From assembly GCA_029561555.1 (NCBI GenBank), contig JAKQXH010000068.1, positions 1 through 32,174 on the forward strand: DNA of 32,174 bases, read 5' to 3'. How positions within the stretch are numbered: the first letter of the stretch is position 1; every line of letters starts with the position of its first letter. A program made the translations under genes and the position numbers. Shown here piece by piece: positions 1 to 6,991 of the stretch. Below the pieces are notes generated by a model. It had not been told where the DNA came from. It worked only from the letters and a program-made list of their open reading frames with translations, and did no database searches. Origin of the DNA: Candidatus Omnitrophota bacterium (GTDB lineage: Bacteria > Omnitrophota > Omnitrophia > Omnitrophales > Omnitrophaceae).

Positions 1-1
1 C

Positions 2-223
2 GTTCATCCGCGCGAAGTGGTCCGGGCTGCGTTGGAGATGCACGCGACGAACCTGATTTTGGTTCATAATCATCCTTCGGGACGGACTCAGCCCAGCGGC
101 GAGGATATCGAAATTACCAAAACGCTGACCGAAGCGTGCCGCATAATCGGTGTCAGGGTTCTAGACCACATCGTGATCGGAGATAATCAATATTTTAGTT
201 TCAGCGAGCATTCTATGCTGTGA
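2..223 (+). CDS. radC: RadC-family JAB/MPN protein, 3' part
   Basis: This is the C-terminal part of a RadC-family protein; the 5' end lies outside the window. The frame is open from base 2 and reads VHPREVVRAAL, so the GTG at 17 in the ORF track is internal rather than the true start. The JAB/MPN zinc-metalloprotease signature is visible as LVHNHPSG followed by PSGEDIEITKTL, which gives the HxH...S...D metal-binding set, and then LDHIVIGDNQYFSFSE, the usual RadC ending. Despite the historical DNA-repair name, the biochemical role of RadC proteins is unsettled. The following gene has its own promoter-like sequence. Confidence 0.93.
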   Translation, partial: VHPREVVRAALEMHATNLILVHNHPSGRTQPSGEDIEITKTLTEACRIIGVRVLDHIVIGDNQYFSFSEHSML

Positions 224-273
224 GATCGTTTCCCGACTTGTGACGGATTTCAATTAAAAAGACAAGGAAGTTA

Positions 274-302
274 GAGACAATTCCAAGTCTCTCGCTTAAA
301 AT
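274..302 (+). promoter_or_regulatory. Putative sigma70 promoter of the DEAD-box helicase gene
   Basis: GAGACA (274-279) and TAAAAT (297-302) are separated by 17 bases, 28 bases before the helicase ATG. An SD-like CGGAG lies just upstream of that ATG. The match is by eye and moderate (4/6 and 5/6). Confidence 0.4.
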
Positions 303-330
303 AGAACCTAACCAACAGATCGGAGAAAAT

Positions 331-1584
331 ATGTCAGAGGGTCATAATGATTTTCAGTCCGAAACGACTTTTGACGGCCTCGGGATCGCGCCGCAAATGT
401 TCGGGATCTTGGACCGTTTGAAATTTAAAACACCGACACCCATACAACAAAAGGCGATTCTGCCCGCGATCGAGGGAAAAGATCTTGTGGGAATCGCGCA
501 GACCGGGACCGGAAAAACCCTTGCCTTCGCGATTCCCATGGTTCAGCGATTGTCCCAGCAGAAGGGGAAAGGCCTTGTTTTGGTTCCGACGCGGGAATTG
601 GCGCTTCAGGTCGATGAGACATTCCGGAAGATCGAACAGCCGTTCGGGATTCGAAGTACGGTTGTGATCGGAGGGGCGTCGATGCACGAACAGAAACAGG
701 CATTGAGAAAGAACCCCCAGGTCATCATTGCGACTCCGGGACGGTTGATTGATCATATCAATCAGAAAACGGTGATGCTTTTTGACGCAAAAATTCTGGT
801 TCTCGACGAAGCGGATCGGATGCTCGACATGGGCTTTCTGCCTCAGATTGAACAGATTATTAAAATTCTCTCGAAAGAACGGCAGACCATGCTTTTTTCC
901 GCCACGATGCCGCAGGCGATTTCGCAAATCGCGGCGTCTTACATGAGGCTGCCGATTCATGTGGAAATTGCGCCGTCGGGGACGTTAGTCGAGAAACTGA
1001 CTCAAGAGCTTTTTATCGTGAAAAGAGAAATGAAAGAAGAGCTCCTGCGGAAGATCCTCGATCAGTATCGCGGAAGCGTGCTGGTTTTTACGCGGACGAA
1101 GATCGGCGCGCATCGGGTAACCCGCGCGATTCGGGCCATGGGGCATCAGGCTGCGGAAATCCATTCCGATCGGTCCTTGAGGGAGCGCAAAGAAGCTTTG
1201 CAGGGATTCAAAACGGGGCGGCATCGTGTGCTGGTTGCGACGGATATTGCCGCGAGGGGGATCGATGTTATGGGAATCGAGCTGGTGATTAATTATGATC
1301 TCCCGGAAGAGGCGGAAAACTACGCGCATCGCGTGGGCCGCACCGGCCGCGCGGGACACAAAGGCCATGCGATTTCTTTTGCGACTCCCGACCAGAAATC
1401 GGATGTCCGCAGCATTGAGTGCCTGATCCGTATGGCCTTGCCGATTTCGGAGCATCCCGAGATGCCTACCGAGAGTTTCGTGAAACCGATGCGGCAGTCG
1501 TTTGCCGCTCCCGGATCCCGCCTTGGGACATCCCGTTCCCGGGGGCGCCGGCTAGGGTCCTTGCCCAGACGGGCCCGATGGTAA
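331..1584 (+). CDS. DEAD-box ATP-dependent RNA helicase (RhlE-like)
   Basis: This 417-residue protein has the full set of superfamily 2 RNA helicase motifs. They are an aromatic F plus Q-motif (TPIQQKAI), motif I AQTGTGKT (residues 56-63), PTRELALQ, TPGRL, motif II DEAD (about 158), SAT, VFTRT, ATDIAARGID, and motif VI HRVGRTGRAG. A short arginine-rich tail (GTSRSRGRRLGSLPRRARW) follows the helicase core, as in compact RhlE-type proteins, and probably binds RNA. Such enzymes unwind RNA during ribosome assembly, mRNA decay and cold adaptation. The next gene encodes a cold-shock protein, so a shared cold-response role is plausible. ATG 331 is preceded by an SD-like CGGAG. The exact subfamily (RhlE, CsdA or SrmB) is not settled. 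Confidence 0.96.
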   Translation: MSEGHNDFQSETTFDGLGIAPQMFGILDRLKFKTPTPIQQKAILPAIEGKDLVGIAQTGTGKTLAFAIPMVQRLSQQKGKGLVLVPTRELALQVDETFRKIEQPFGIRSTVVIGGASMHEQKQALRKNPQVIIATPGRLIDHINQKTVMLFDAKILVLDEADRMLDMGFLPQIEQIIKILSKERQTMLFSATMPQAISQIAASYMRLPIHVEIAPSGTLVEKLTQELFIVKREMKEELLRKILDQYRGSVLVFTRTKIGAHRVTRAIRAMGHQAAEIHSDRSLRERKEALQGFKTGRHRVLVATDIAARGIDVMGIELVINYDLPEEAENYAHRVGRTGRAGHKGHAISFATPDQKSDVRSIECLIRMALPISEHPEMPTESFVKPMRQSFAAPGSRLGTSRSRGRRLGSLPRRARW

Positions 1585-1616
1585 AATTCGCTTGGGGGGG
1601 GATTTTCCTTAAAAGG

Positions 1617-1644
1617 TTGACTTTTCGGGAGATTATGGTATCCT
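1617..1644 (+). promoter_or_regulatory. Putative promoter of the cold-shock gene
   Basis: TTGACT (1617-1622) and TATCCT (1639-1644) have a 16-base spacer. A start near 1651 would give a leader of about 145 nt before the csp ATG, comparable with the long structured leaders known for cspA-type genes. The -10 is weak (4/6). Confidence 0.4.
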
Positions 1645-1691
1645 TACTCCGTAGTTAATTTTGTAAGGCTTTAAGGTCGAGTCAAATAAAA

Positions 1692-1752
1692 AGTGCAGTT
1701 TGCCGCGGGCTTAGACAGGCCGGCGGTTTTTTATTTTAGATGAGTGCAGTTT
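1692..1752 (+). promoter_or_regulatory. Terminator-like hairpin flanked by direct repeats in the csp leader
   Basis: CCGCGGGC (1703-1710) pairs with GCCGGCGG (1719-1726) with one mismatch and an 8-nt loop. It is followed by TTTTTTATTTT, the form of an intrinsic terminator. The 10-mer AGTGCAGTTT occurs on both sides (1692-1701 and 1743-1752). The element either ends the helicase transcript or acts as an attenuator inside the csp leader. Confidence 0.5.
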
Positions 1753-1795
1753 CGCAATACATCTTACGGCTTTGCAGGAAAGGAAAATAAAAGTC

Positions 1796-1999
1796 ATGGC
1801 AAGTGGTAAAGTGAAGTGGTTCAATGACCAGAAAGGTTTTGGATTCATTACCCCGGACGGCGGCAGCAAGGATGTCTTCGTGCATCATTCCGCGATTCAG
1901 GGTACCGGATTTAAGAGCCTGAACGAAGGTGACAACGTTGAGTTCGATATCGTGACCGGCCCCAAAGGGGATCAGGCCGCGAATGTGAGCAAGCGTTAA
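1796..1999 (+). CDS. csp: Cold-shock domain protein (CspA family)
   Basis: This 67-residue single cold-shock domain (OB fold) binds single-stranded RNA or DNA and acts as an RNA chaperone and antiterminator. RNP1 is visible as KGFGFITP and RNP2 as VFVHHSAI, with the usual opening [11 protein letters not shown] and closing AANVSK. I start at ATG 1796 rather than the TTG at 1772 in the track, because the protein then begins MASGKVKWF as in the family and an AGGAAAGGA Shine-Dalgarno sits at 1777-1785. It lies in a monocistronic unit with a long leader upstream and a strong terminator immediately downstream. The long leader suggests post-transcriptional cold regulation. Confidence 0.97.
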   Translation: MASGKVKWFNDQKGFGFITPDGGSKDVFVHHSAIQGTGFKSLNEGDNVEFDIVTGPKGDQAANVSKR

Positions 2000-2015
2000 T
2001 CTCGTTTGACGGTTG

Positions 2016-2052
2016 AAAGCCCCGCTTGGATTCAAGCGGGGCTTTTTTTTTT
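2016..2052 (+). terminator. Strong intrinsic terminator after csp
   Basis: A perfect 13-bp stem (2016-2028 with 2033-2045) has a GATT loop and is followed by an uninterrupted T-run. It lies 17 bases past the csp stop codon. Confidence 0.95.
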
Positions 2053-2112
2053 GAGTTTATTTTCCCGCCGGTATTTAACTTTTCCGATACTGCAAAAAAC
2101 CTCCGGTCTTGC

Positions 2113-2118
2113 TAAAAT
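2113..2118 (+). promoter_or_regulatory. -10 box of def, placed for leaderless transcription
   Basis: TAAAAT lies 7 bases before the def ATG, so transcription would start at or next to the start codon. No convincing -35 and no Shine-Dalgarno is visible. Confidence 0.4.
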
Positions 2119-2125
2119 ATCCCTT

Positions 2126-2671
2126 ATGAATGCCGTTTCGATACTTAAAATCGGAAATCCCGTTTTGCGGAGAAGATGCGGGCTCGTTTCAAAGGCAGAA
2201 ATCCGTAAGCCCGAATTTAGAAAGATTCTCCGGAGGATGGGGCAGACGATGCGCCGGTTCCGCGGAGTCGGGCTTGCGGCCAACCAAATCGGGGTCAGTA
2301 AACGGATCGTGGTGATGGGGGTGCATGAAAAATCCCGTTACCCCGGAAAACAAGGCTTCCCGTTTCAGATTTGCATTAATCCGCGTATTCTGAGACGTTC
2401 CCGGAAGATCGAGAGCGATTGGGAAGGGTGCCTGAGCATTCCGGGCTATCGGGGGAAAGTGCCCCGGGCGGCGGCCGTTGTTTTAGAATCGTTGAATGAA
2501 CGGGGGGAGAGAATCGTGAAATCCGCTAACGGATTTGAGGCCCGGGTGATTCAGCATGAATTGGATCATTTGGACGGAATTCTCTATCCGGACCGTATGA
2601 CGGATTTGAAATCCTGGATCCATGTGGATGAAATGAACCGGCTTTTAAACGTGAGTGTGCGGGATGAATGA
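2126..2671 (+). CDS. def: Peptide deformylase
   Basis: This 181-residue metalloenzyme removes the formyl group from the N-terminal methionine of nascent proteins. All three conserved motifs are present: GVGLAANQIG (motif 1), EGCLSIPG with the metal-ligand cysteine (motif 2), and QHELDHLDG with the HExxH-type zinc/iron site (motif 3, here HELDH). I start at ATG 2126 (MNAVSILKIGNPVLR), which matches the family N-terminus. The longer ORF from 2006 would read through the csp terminator. The gene overlaps the following methyltransferase gene (ATG 2664 before TGA 2669-2671), implying translational coupling. Confidence 0.96.
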   Translation: MNAVSILKIGNPVLRRRCGLVSKAEIRKPEFRKILRRMGQTMRRFRGVGLAANQIGVSKRIVVMGVHEKSRYPGKQGFPFQICINPRILRRSRKIESDWEGCLSIPGYRGKVPRAAAVVLESLNERGERIVKSANGFEARVIQHELDHLDGILYPDRMTDLKSWIHVDEMNRLLNVSVRDE

Positions 2672-3734
2672 TTCGGCTGTCGCCACCTTAGCAAAAGTAA
2701 AACCGCTTTGTCCGCTTTTTGAGCAATGCGGAGGATGCCGTTATCAGGATATCCCTTATGAAAAGGAACTGCGGGTTAAAGAAACTTACCTGAAGAAGCT
2801 TTTTGCGTATTATCTCCGCGCGGAGCCCTCTCTTTTTGAGCCGATCGTGGCTTCTCCTTTGGAGTACGGTTACCGGAACCGTTTGGATCTTACCCTTCGG
2901 CGGATTAAAACCGGCGAGTGTTTCATGGGGTTCATGCCGGAGGGACGGCACAGGATTTTACCCGTCGACTTCTGCGCGATTGCCCGGAAGGAAATCTCCG
3001 ATTATCTTCCGTTCCTGAGGGAGGAAGCGGTCCGTAAACTGCCTTCGGATTATCGCATCGCCAATCTGGTCGTGCGGACCGGAGATGACGGCCGCCTCTA
3101 CTGGGGCGGGATCGGGCGGAAGTCCCTTAAGCAGAAAGAAAACGATTATTTGTGGACTGAGCCCCTCGGGAAAAGGATCTTTTATTCGCTGGATACTTTT
3201 TTCCAGTCTAATCTTTCCGTTTTGCCTCTGCTGCTTGAGACCATCGAACGGTTTTCCGGACTGGATTCGGAAACGCTTTTTGCCGATTTGTACGCCGGGG
3301 TGGGGTTGTTCGGGATTTTTTTCTCGGGGAAGACGGCCAAAACGGTTTTGGTCGAGGAAAGCGAATCTTCCGTTCGGCTTGCGTATTTTAATCTGACCTG
3401 GCATTGGGCGAAGAACGCCGAGATTCGTCTCGGGAAAGTCGAAAGCGAATTGGGTTCTCTGACGAATCTGCCGGGTTTCAAAAAAAGGATCGCCATCATT
3501 GATCCTCCCCGCTCGGGCCTGAGCGCCGATGTCTGCAATGCGCTAAGCTCCGCGACCGGGTTTTCGACCCTGATGTATCTTTCCTGCAGTCCCAAGACGT
3601 TGATCCGGGATCTTCGGACGTTTGTTTTGAAGGGATGGAAAATTCTGCGCGTCATTCCTTTCGATTTTTTCCCCAAAACGAGGCATCTTGAAACGCTGGT
3701 GTTTTTGTCGCCCCCTTCTTCCGACGGGCAATGA
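2664..3734 (+). CDS. TrmA/RlmD-family RNA m5U methyltransferase without TRAM domain
   Basis: This 356-residue class I SAM-dependent RNA uracil-C5 methyltransferase starts with an iron-sulfur motif, CPLFEQCGGCRYQ (C16, C22, C25), with a fourth cysteine near residue 103 (PVDFCAIA). The SAM-binding loop is LFADLYAGVGLFG, motif IV is IIDPPRSGL, and the catalytic nucleophile is C308 in YLSCSPKTLIRDL. The terminal FFPKTRHLETLVFL carries the general-base glutamate. No N-terminal TRAM domain is present, unlike the paralog at 13917-15128. The target base (rRNA or tRNA) cannot be assigned from sequence alone. The gene overlaps def upstream and queG downstream by ATGA-type junctions, so the three are probably one operon. 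Confidence 0.92.
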   Translation: MNDSAVATLAKVKPLCPLFEQCGGCRYQDIPYEKELRVKETYLKKLFAYYLRAEPSLFEPIVASPLEYGYRNRLDLTLRRIKTGECFMGFMPEGRHRILPVDFCAIARKEISDYLPFLREEAVRKLPSDYRIANLVVRTGDDGRLYWGGIGRKSLKQKENDYLWTEPLGKRIFYSLDTFFQSNLSVLPLLLETIERFSGLDSETLFADLYAGVGLFGIFFSGKTAKTVLVEESESSVRLAYFNLTWHWAKNAEIRLGKVESELGSLTNLPGFKKRIAIIDPPRSGLSADVCNALSSATGFSTLMYLSCSPKTLIRDLRTFVLKGWKILRVIPFDFFPKTRHLETLVFLSPPSSDGQ

Positions 3735-4804
3735 GCGCCGAGCTTTCCGCGGAGATCAAGCGTTTTGCGAAAGATGCCGGATTCGATTTGGCGGGAATCA
3801 CTCCGTTCCGTCCCCTCAAAGAAGCGGAAGGCCGCCTGAAGCGGTGGACGGCCAAAGGGTATCACGGGGGAATGCGCTATCTTGAGAATTTTGATTCGCG
3901 TTGGGAGCGGTTGCGGGCAAAAATTCCGGACGCCGGAAGCATGATTGTCCTGGGCGTGAATTATTTTTCGGAAACCGGCAGGCCGGAACGGATCAAATCT
4001 TCCCTGAGAGGAAAAATAGCGAAATATGCCCGGGGAAGGGATTATCATGAAGTGATACGGGAAAAATTGAAAGGCTTGGAGAAATTTCTTAAAGGAAAAG
4101 ATTCCCGGGCCCAATGCTTTGTTTGTGTGGACACGGAACCGCTTTTTGAACGGGCCTATGCGGAAGAGGCGGGATTCGGGTTTTGCGGAAAACACACAAA
4201 CCTTTTGACGAAACGGTTCGGACCGTGGGTTTTTCTCGCGGAAGTGATTACTAATCTTGATTTGTATCCCGACCCGGCCGGGCCGGCGGGGAGTTGCGGC
4301 CGTTGCCGGAAATGCCTGGATGCCTGTCCCACAAAAGCCCTGACGGCACCTTATCAAATGGATGCCCGGCGTTGTATTGCCTATTTGACGATCGAACACA
4401 AAGGCGTTATTCCCGAAGAATTACGCCCTTTAATAAAAGACCGGGTGTTCGGATGCGATGAGTGTCTCAAGGCCTGTCCTTTTTCGAAATTTGCGAAAGA
4501 AACCTCATGGCCGGAATTCGAATCCCAAAAGGGCTCCGGCCCGTTTTTGGATCTTCGTTCTCTTTTTGAGATAAAAAGCAACCGGGCCTACGAGCGGAAA
4601 TTCCGGGGGACGCCTCTTGTGCGGGCTTCGCGGAAAATGATGCTGAGGAATGCGGCGATTGCGCTGGGGAATTTCGGCTCCGCAGAGACCGTTCCGACTT
4701 TGCGTCAGGCCCTTGAGCGGGAGGACGCTTTGGTGAAAATTCACGTCGCCTGGGCGTTAAACCAAATTAAGGCAAGGAACAAAAGGCCTGCCGGGCCCGA
4801 GTGA
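3731..4804 (+). CDS. queG: Epoxyqueuosine reductase
   Basis: This 357-residue cobalamin-dependent iron-sulfur enzyme catalyses the last step of queuosine biosynthesis, reduction of epoxyqueuosine to queuosine in tRNA. The N-terminal QueG domain includes FAKDAGFDLAGITPF and AKYARGRDYHEVIREKL, which carries the expected catalytic-region aspartate. Two 4Fe-4S motifs follow, CGRCRKCLDACPTKAL and CDECLKACPFSK. The C-terminus has one HEAT-like repeat (ALEREDALVKIHVAWAL) as in known QueG structures. The ATG overlaps the upstream stop by 4 bases. A queD-like gene faces it on the opposite strand. Confidence 0.96.
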   Translation: MSAELSAEIKRFAKDAGFDLAGITPFRPLKEAEGRLKRWTAKGYHGGMRYLENFDSRWERLRAKIPDAGSMIVLGVNYFSETGRPERIKSSLRGKIAKYARGRDYHEVIREKLKGLEKFLKGKDSRAQCFVCVDTEPLFERAYAEEAGFGFCGKHTNLLTKRFGPWVFLAEVITNLDLYPDPAGPAGSCGRCRKCLDACPTKALTAPYQMDARRCIAYLTIEHKGVIPEELRPLIKDRVFGCDECLKACPFSKFAKETSWPEFESQKGSGPFLDLRSLFEIKSNRAYERKFRGTPLVRASRKMMLRNAAIALGNFGSAETVPTLRQALEREDALVKIHVAWALNQIKARNKRPAGPE

Positions 4805-4837
4805 ACTTCGCAAATAAAAGACGGAATTCAAACAGGG

Positions 4838-4861
4838 GGCCGGGAATATTTTAGGCCGGCC
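4838..4861. terminator. Weak hairpin between convergent queG and queD
   Basis: GGCCGG (4838-4843) can pair with CCGGCC (4856-4861) across a 12-nt loop, in the 77-base gap between the two convergent genes. There is only a poor T-run on either strand. Confidence 0.25.
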
Positions 4862-4881
4862 GGATTTTGATTTAGAGACTC

Positions 4882-5277
4882 TTAATCGGTACGGTATGTC
4901 AGGGAATGGAAAGGCCCCTCCCAAAGGGTGATTTCCTTGAGTCGAGCGCTTATAGGAAGGGATTCTTCGCTTAGCTTCTCATAAAACCATTTTGCGATGT
5001 TTTCGGAAGTGGGGTTTAACCGGTCAAAAGGCGGAATTCGATTGATGAAGCCATAGTCAAGTTTTTGAGCGAGCCCTTCAAGCCGTTTCCGGACCTTCAC
5101 GTAATCCACACTGATCGCTTCCCGGTCCAATTTCCTCGATTCGATTTTTGCTTCAACCCGCCAGCTGTGTCCGTGCAGCGGTTCGGGTTTTCCGTAATAG
5201 CTCCGGAGATGATGAGCCGCTTCGAATCTCGCTTCGACGGTGATGAGGTATCTTTCATTTTTCTTGGCTGAAGGCAT
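4882..5277 (-). CDS. queD: QueD/PTPS-family 6-pyruvoyl-tetrahydropterin synthase homolog with Cys replaced by Pro
   Basis: This 131-residue T-fold protein belongs to COG0720. The zinc ligands are seen in FEAAHHLRSYYG (H22) and LHGHSW (H35, H37), and the central DYVKVRKRLEGLAQKLDYGFIN and PTSENIAKWFYEKL segments are typical. QueD makes 6-carboxy-tetrahydropterin, an early queuosine precursor, and queG lies next to it. The usual catalytic cysteine four residues before HGH is a proline here (GKPEPLHGH), with a glutamate at the next position. The function may therefore differ from standard QueD. A TAAAAT -10 box ends 6 bases before the ATG. Confidence 0.85.
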   Translation of the reverse strand: MPSAKKNERYLITVEARFEAAHHLRSYYGKPEPLHGHSWRVEAKIESRKLDREAISVDYVKVRKRLEGLAQKLDYGFINRIPPFDRLNPTSENIAKWFYEKLSEESLPISARLKEITLWEGPFHSLTYRTD

Positions 5278-5283
5278 GGGGTC

Positions 5284-5289
5284 ATTTTA
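5284..5289 (-). promoter_or_regulatory. -10 box of queD, leaderless spacing
   Basis: On the minus strand TAAAAT is followed by six bases (GACCCC) and then the ATG. No clear -35 or Shine-Dalgarno is seen. Confidence 0.35.
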
Positions 5290-5327
5290 ATGAGTTTCCG
5301 CCAAAAAGAAAGCCGGAAATTTAATGA

Positions 5328-5357
5328 TTTACGGGAGCCGAATCCCCAATCTATAAT
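5328..5357 (+). promoter_or_regulatory. Promoter of the small Cys protein-dtd unit
   Basis: TTTACG (5328-5333) and a perfect TATAAT (5352-5357) have an 18-base spacer. The predicted start is near 5364, just before the first in-frame ATG (5366) and about 23 bases before the SD-preceded ATG (5387). Confidence 0.55.
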
Positions 5358-5386
5358 GATTTCGAATGAACATCGAAAGGAGCCTG

Positions 5387-5593
5387 ATGCCCGCGATTTG
5401 CCCTTTTTTCCCTTACGCGGAGGAAAAACCGGAGATCCGGTGCGACCGCCTGGCCGGAAAAGAAGAGGGCGCCAAACAGACGTGGGTTGCCGAATTTTGT
5501 AAGAAGCGGTTTAAGGATTGCGCCTATTATTTTCATCTGACGAAATGGCTCGAACGGATTGACGGCGCGATGAAAGAGGAGGATGAAGAATGA
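5387..5593 (+). CDS. Small four-cysteine protein, function unknown
   Basis: This 68-residue protein begins MPAICPFFPYAEEK and is rich in charge. It has four cysteines spaced as two pairs: CPFFPY and IRCDRL, then AEFCKKRFKDCAYYFHL. The arrangement suggests a small zinc- or cluster-binding fold, but no function can be named. I prefer ATG 5387 because AAAGGAG ends 4 bases before it. ATG 5366 is in frame and would be leaderless from the TATAAT at 5352. The stop overlaps the dtd start (ATGA), so the two genes are co-translated. Confidence 0.7.
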   Translation: MPAICPFFPYAEEKPEIRCDRLAGKEEGAKQTWVAEFCKKRFKDCAYYFHLTKWLERIDGAMKEEDEE

Positions 5594-6021
5594 AGCTGGT
5601 GATTCAACGCGTTTCGCGCGCGCAGGTGTCGATTAAAGGCAAAGGTATCGCTCAGATCGGGCGGGGGCTTCTGGTTTATGCCGGGGTCGAAAAAGGCGAC
5701 ACCGAAGAACAGGCTGAAAAATTCGCGAAAAAGCTTCCGGTTTTCAGAATTTTTGAGGACGAAGACGGAAAGATGAACCGTTCCGTACAGGAGATTTGCG
5801 GCGAAGTGCTGGTGGTTTCGCAATTTACCTTGGCGGCGGATATCCGGAAGGGGGCGCGGCCCGGATTCGATACGGCGGAGGCACCCGATCGCGCCAGGCA
5901 GCTGATCGAAAAATTCGTTCAGTTCCTGGTGGAAGAGGGGGTTTGCGTCAAAGAGGGGGTTTTCGGCGCTCATATGGAAGTCCTGAGCGTCAATGACGGC
6001 CCCGTGACTTTTCTCTACTGA
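5590..6021 (+). CDS. dtd: D-aminoacyl-tRNA deacylase
   Basis: This 143-residue enzyme hydrolyses D-amino acids mischarged onto tRNA and so proofreads chirality. The DTD fold is recognised from the opening MKLVIQRVSRAQVSIKG. The active-site motif SQFTLAAD corresponds to the usual SQFTLYAD, and the cross-subunit NDGPVTF motif is near the C-terminus. The length matches the family. It overlaps the upstream small gene by 4 bases and is followed 4 bases later by a panE-like gene. Confidence 0.95.
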   Translation: MKLVIQRVSRAQVSIKGKGIAQIGRGLLVYAGVEKGDTEEQAEKFAKKLPVFRIFEDEDGKMNRSVQEICGEVLVVSQFTLAADIRKGARPGFDTAEAPDRARQLIEKFVQFLVEEGVCVKEGVFGAHMEVLSVNDGPVTFLY

Positions 6022-6025
6022 ATTT

Positions 6026-6991
6026 ATGAATATCCTGATTTTCGGAGCCGGAGCGGTCGGGAGTATTTTCGGAGGGTTTCTTTCCCGGACGGAGCATCGA
6101 ATCACTCTTTACGGCCGCCCTTGGCATCTCCGGCGGGTGAAAAAACAGGGGCTCCGGATCGAAGGGATTTGGGGGCGGCACGTTTTCCGGAAATTCGGGA
6201 CCGTCACCGATTTCTCGGCGCTAAAAAAAAATGCCTCGCGTTTTGATCTGATCCTTCTCACGGTCAAGTCGCCGGACACCGAAAAAGCCTGCCGAGAGCT
6301 CGGACAAATCGTTTCGCCCGGAACATTGATCCTTTCCCTTCAGAACGGGATCGGGAACGTCGAATGTCTTCACCGTTATTTCCCTTCGCGGAATGTTCTG
6401 GCGGGCCGCGTGATTTTCGGCGCGGTGATCGATCCCGGAAAGGTTCGGGTTACCGTTTCCGCGGATGCCGTAAGGATCGGAGAAACCGCCGTCCGGAAAA
6501 TCACGCCGAGAGTCAAAAAACTCACGGCCCTTCTGACCCGGGCGGGCATCCAAAGCGGCGCCGTGGCGGATATCCGTCAATTTATCTGGGGAAAGGCATT
6601 GTACAATTGCGCCTTGAATCCTCTGGCGTCTCTTCTGGACGTCCATTACGGCGCCTTGCTTGAAAACCTTCATACGCGGCTGCTGATGAAGGAGATTGTC
6701 GCTGAAATTTACCGCGTGGCGCGAAAGCGTCGGATCAGGCTTTTACAGCGGACGGATGCGGATTACGTCAGATTGCTTTTCGGGAGATTAATCCCCGCGA
6801 CGTACGCGCATCATCCTTCCATGCTGCAGGATCTTAGGCGCGGCCGGCGGACCGAAATCGACGCGTTGAACGGTGCGATCTGCCGTTTGGGGAGGGAATC
6901 GGGAGTCCGGACGCCGGTGAATGAAGTCTTGACCGGCCTGGTCAAAGCCAGGGAATGCTGTTCCGCAAAAGAAGGAAAAGGACTGAAATGA
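6026..6991 (+). CDS. panE: Ketopantoate reductase family protein (PanE/ApbA)
   Basis: This 321-residue NAD(P)H-dependent oxidoreductase has the Rossmann motif GAGAVGSIFGGFL at the N-terminus. The ApbA segments LILLTVKSPDTEKA and LSLQNGIGNVE follow, then the catalytic lysine region FIWGKALYNCALNPL, where K and N are the expected catalytic and substrate residues. The C-terminal HPSMLQDLRRGRRTEIDALNG signature is also typical. The family enzyme reduces 2-dehydropantoate to pantoate for coenzyme A synthesis. Paralogs with other 2-oxoacid substrates exist and no other pan gene is nearby, so the substrate is inferred. Its stop overlaps the next gene's ATG. Confidence 0.88.
   Translation: MNILIFGAGAVGSIFGGFLSRTEHRITLYGRPWHLRRVKKQGLRIEGIWGRHVFRKFGTVTDFSALKKNASRFDLILLTVKSPDTEKACRELGQIVSPGTLILSLQNGIGNVECLHRYFPSRNVLAGRVIFGAVIDPGKVRVTVSADAVRIGETAVRKITPRVKKLTALLTRAGIQSGAVADIRQFIWGKALYNCALNPLASLLDVHYGALLENLHTRLLMKEIVAEIYRVARKRRIRLLQRTDADYVRLLFGRLIPATYAHHPSMLQDLRRGRRTEIDALNGAICRLGRESGVRTPVNEVLTGLVKARECCSAKEGKGLK

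Noticed and set aside
3182-4399. 405-aa minus-strand ORF
   Set aside because: It is a shadow of the methyltransferase and queG genes; no motif.
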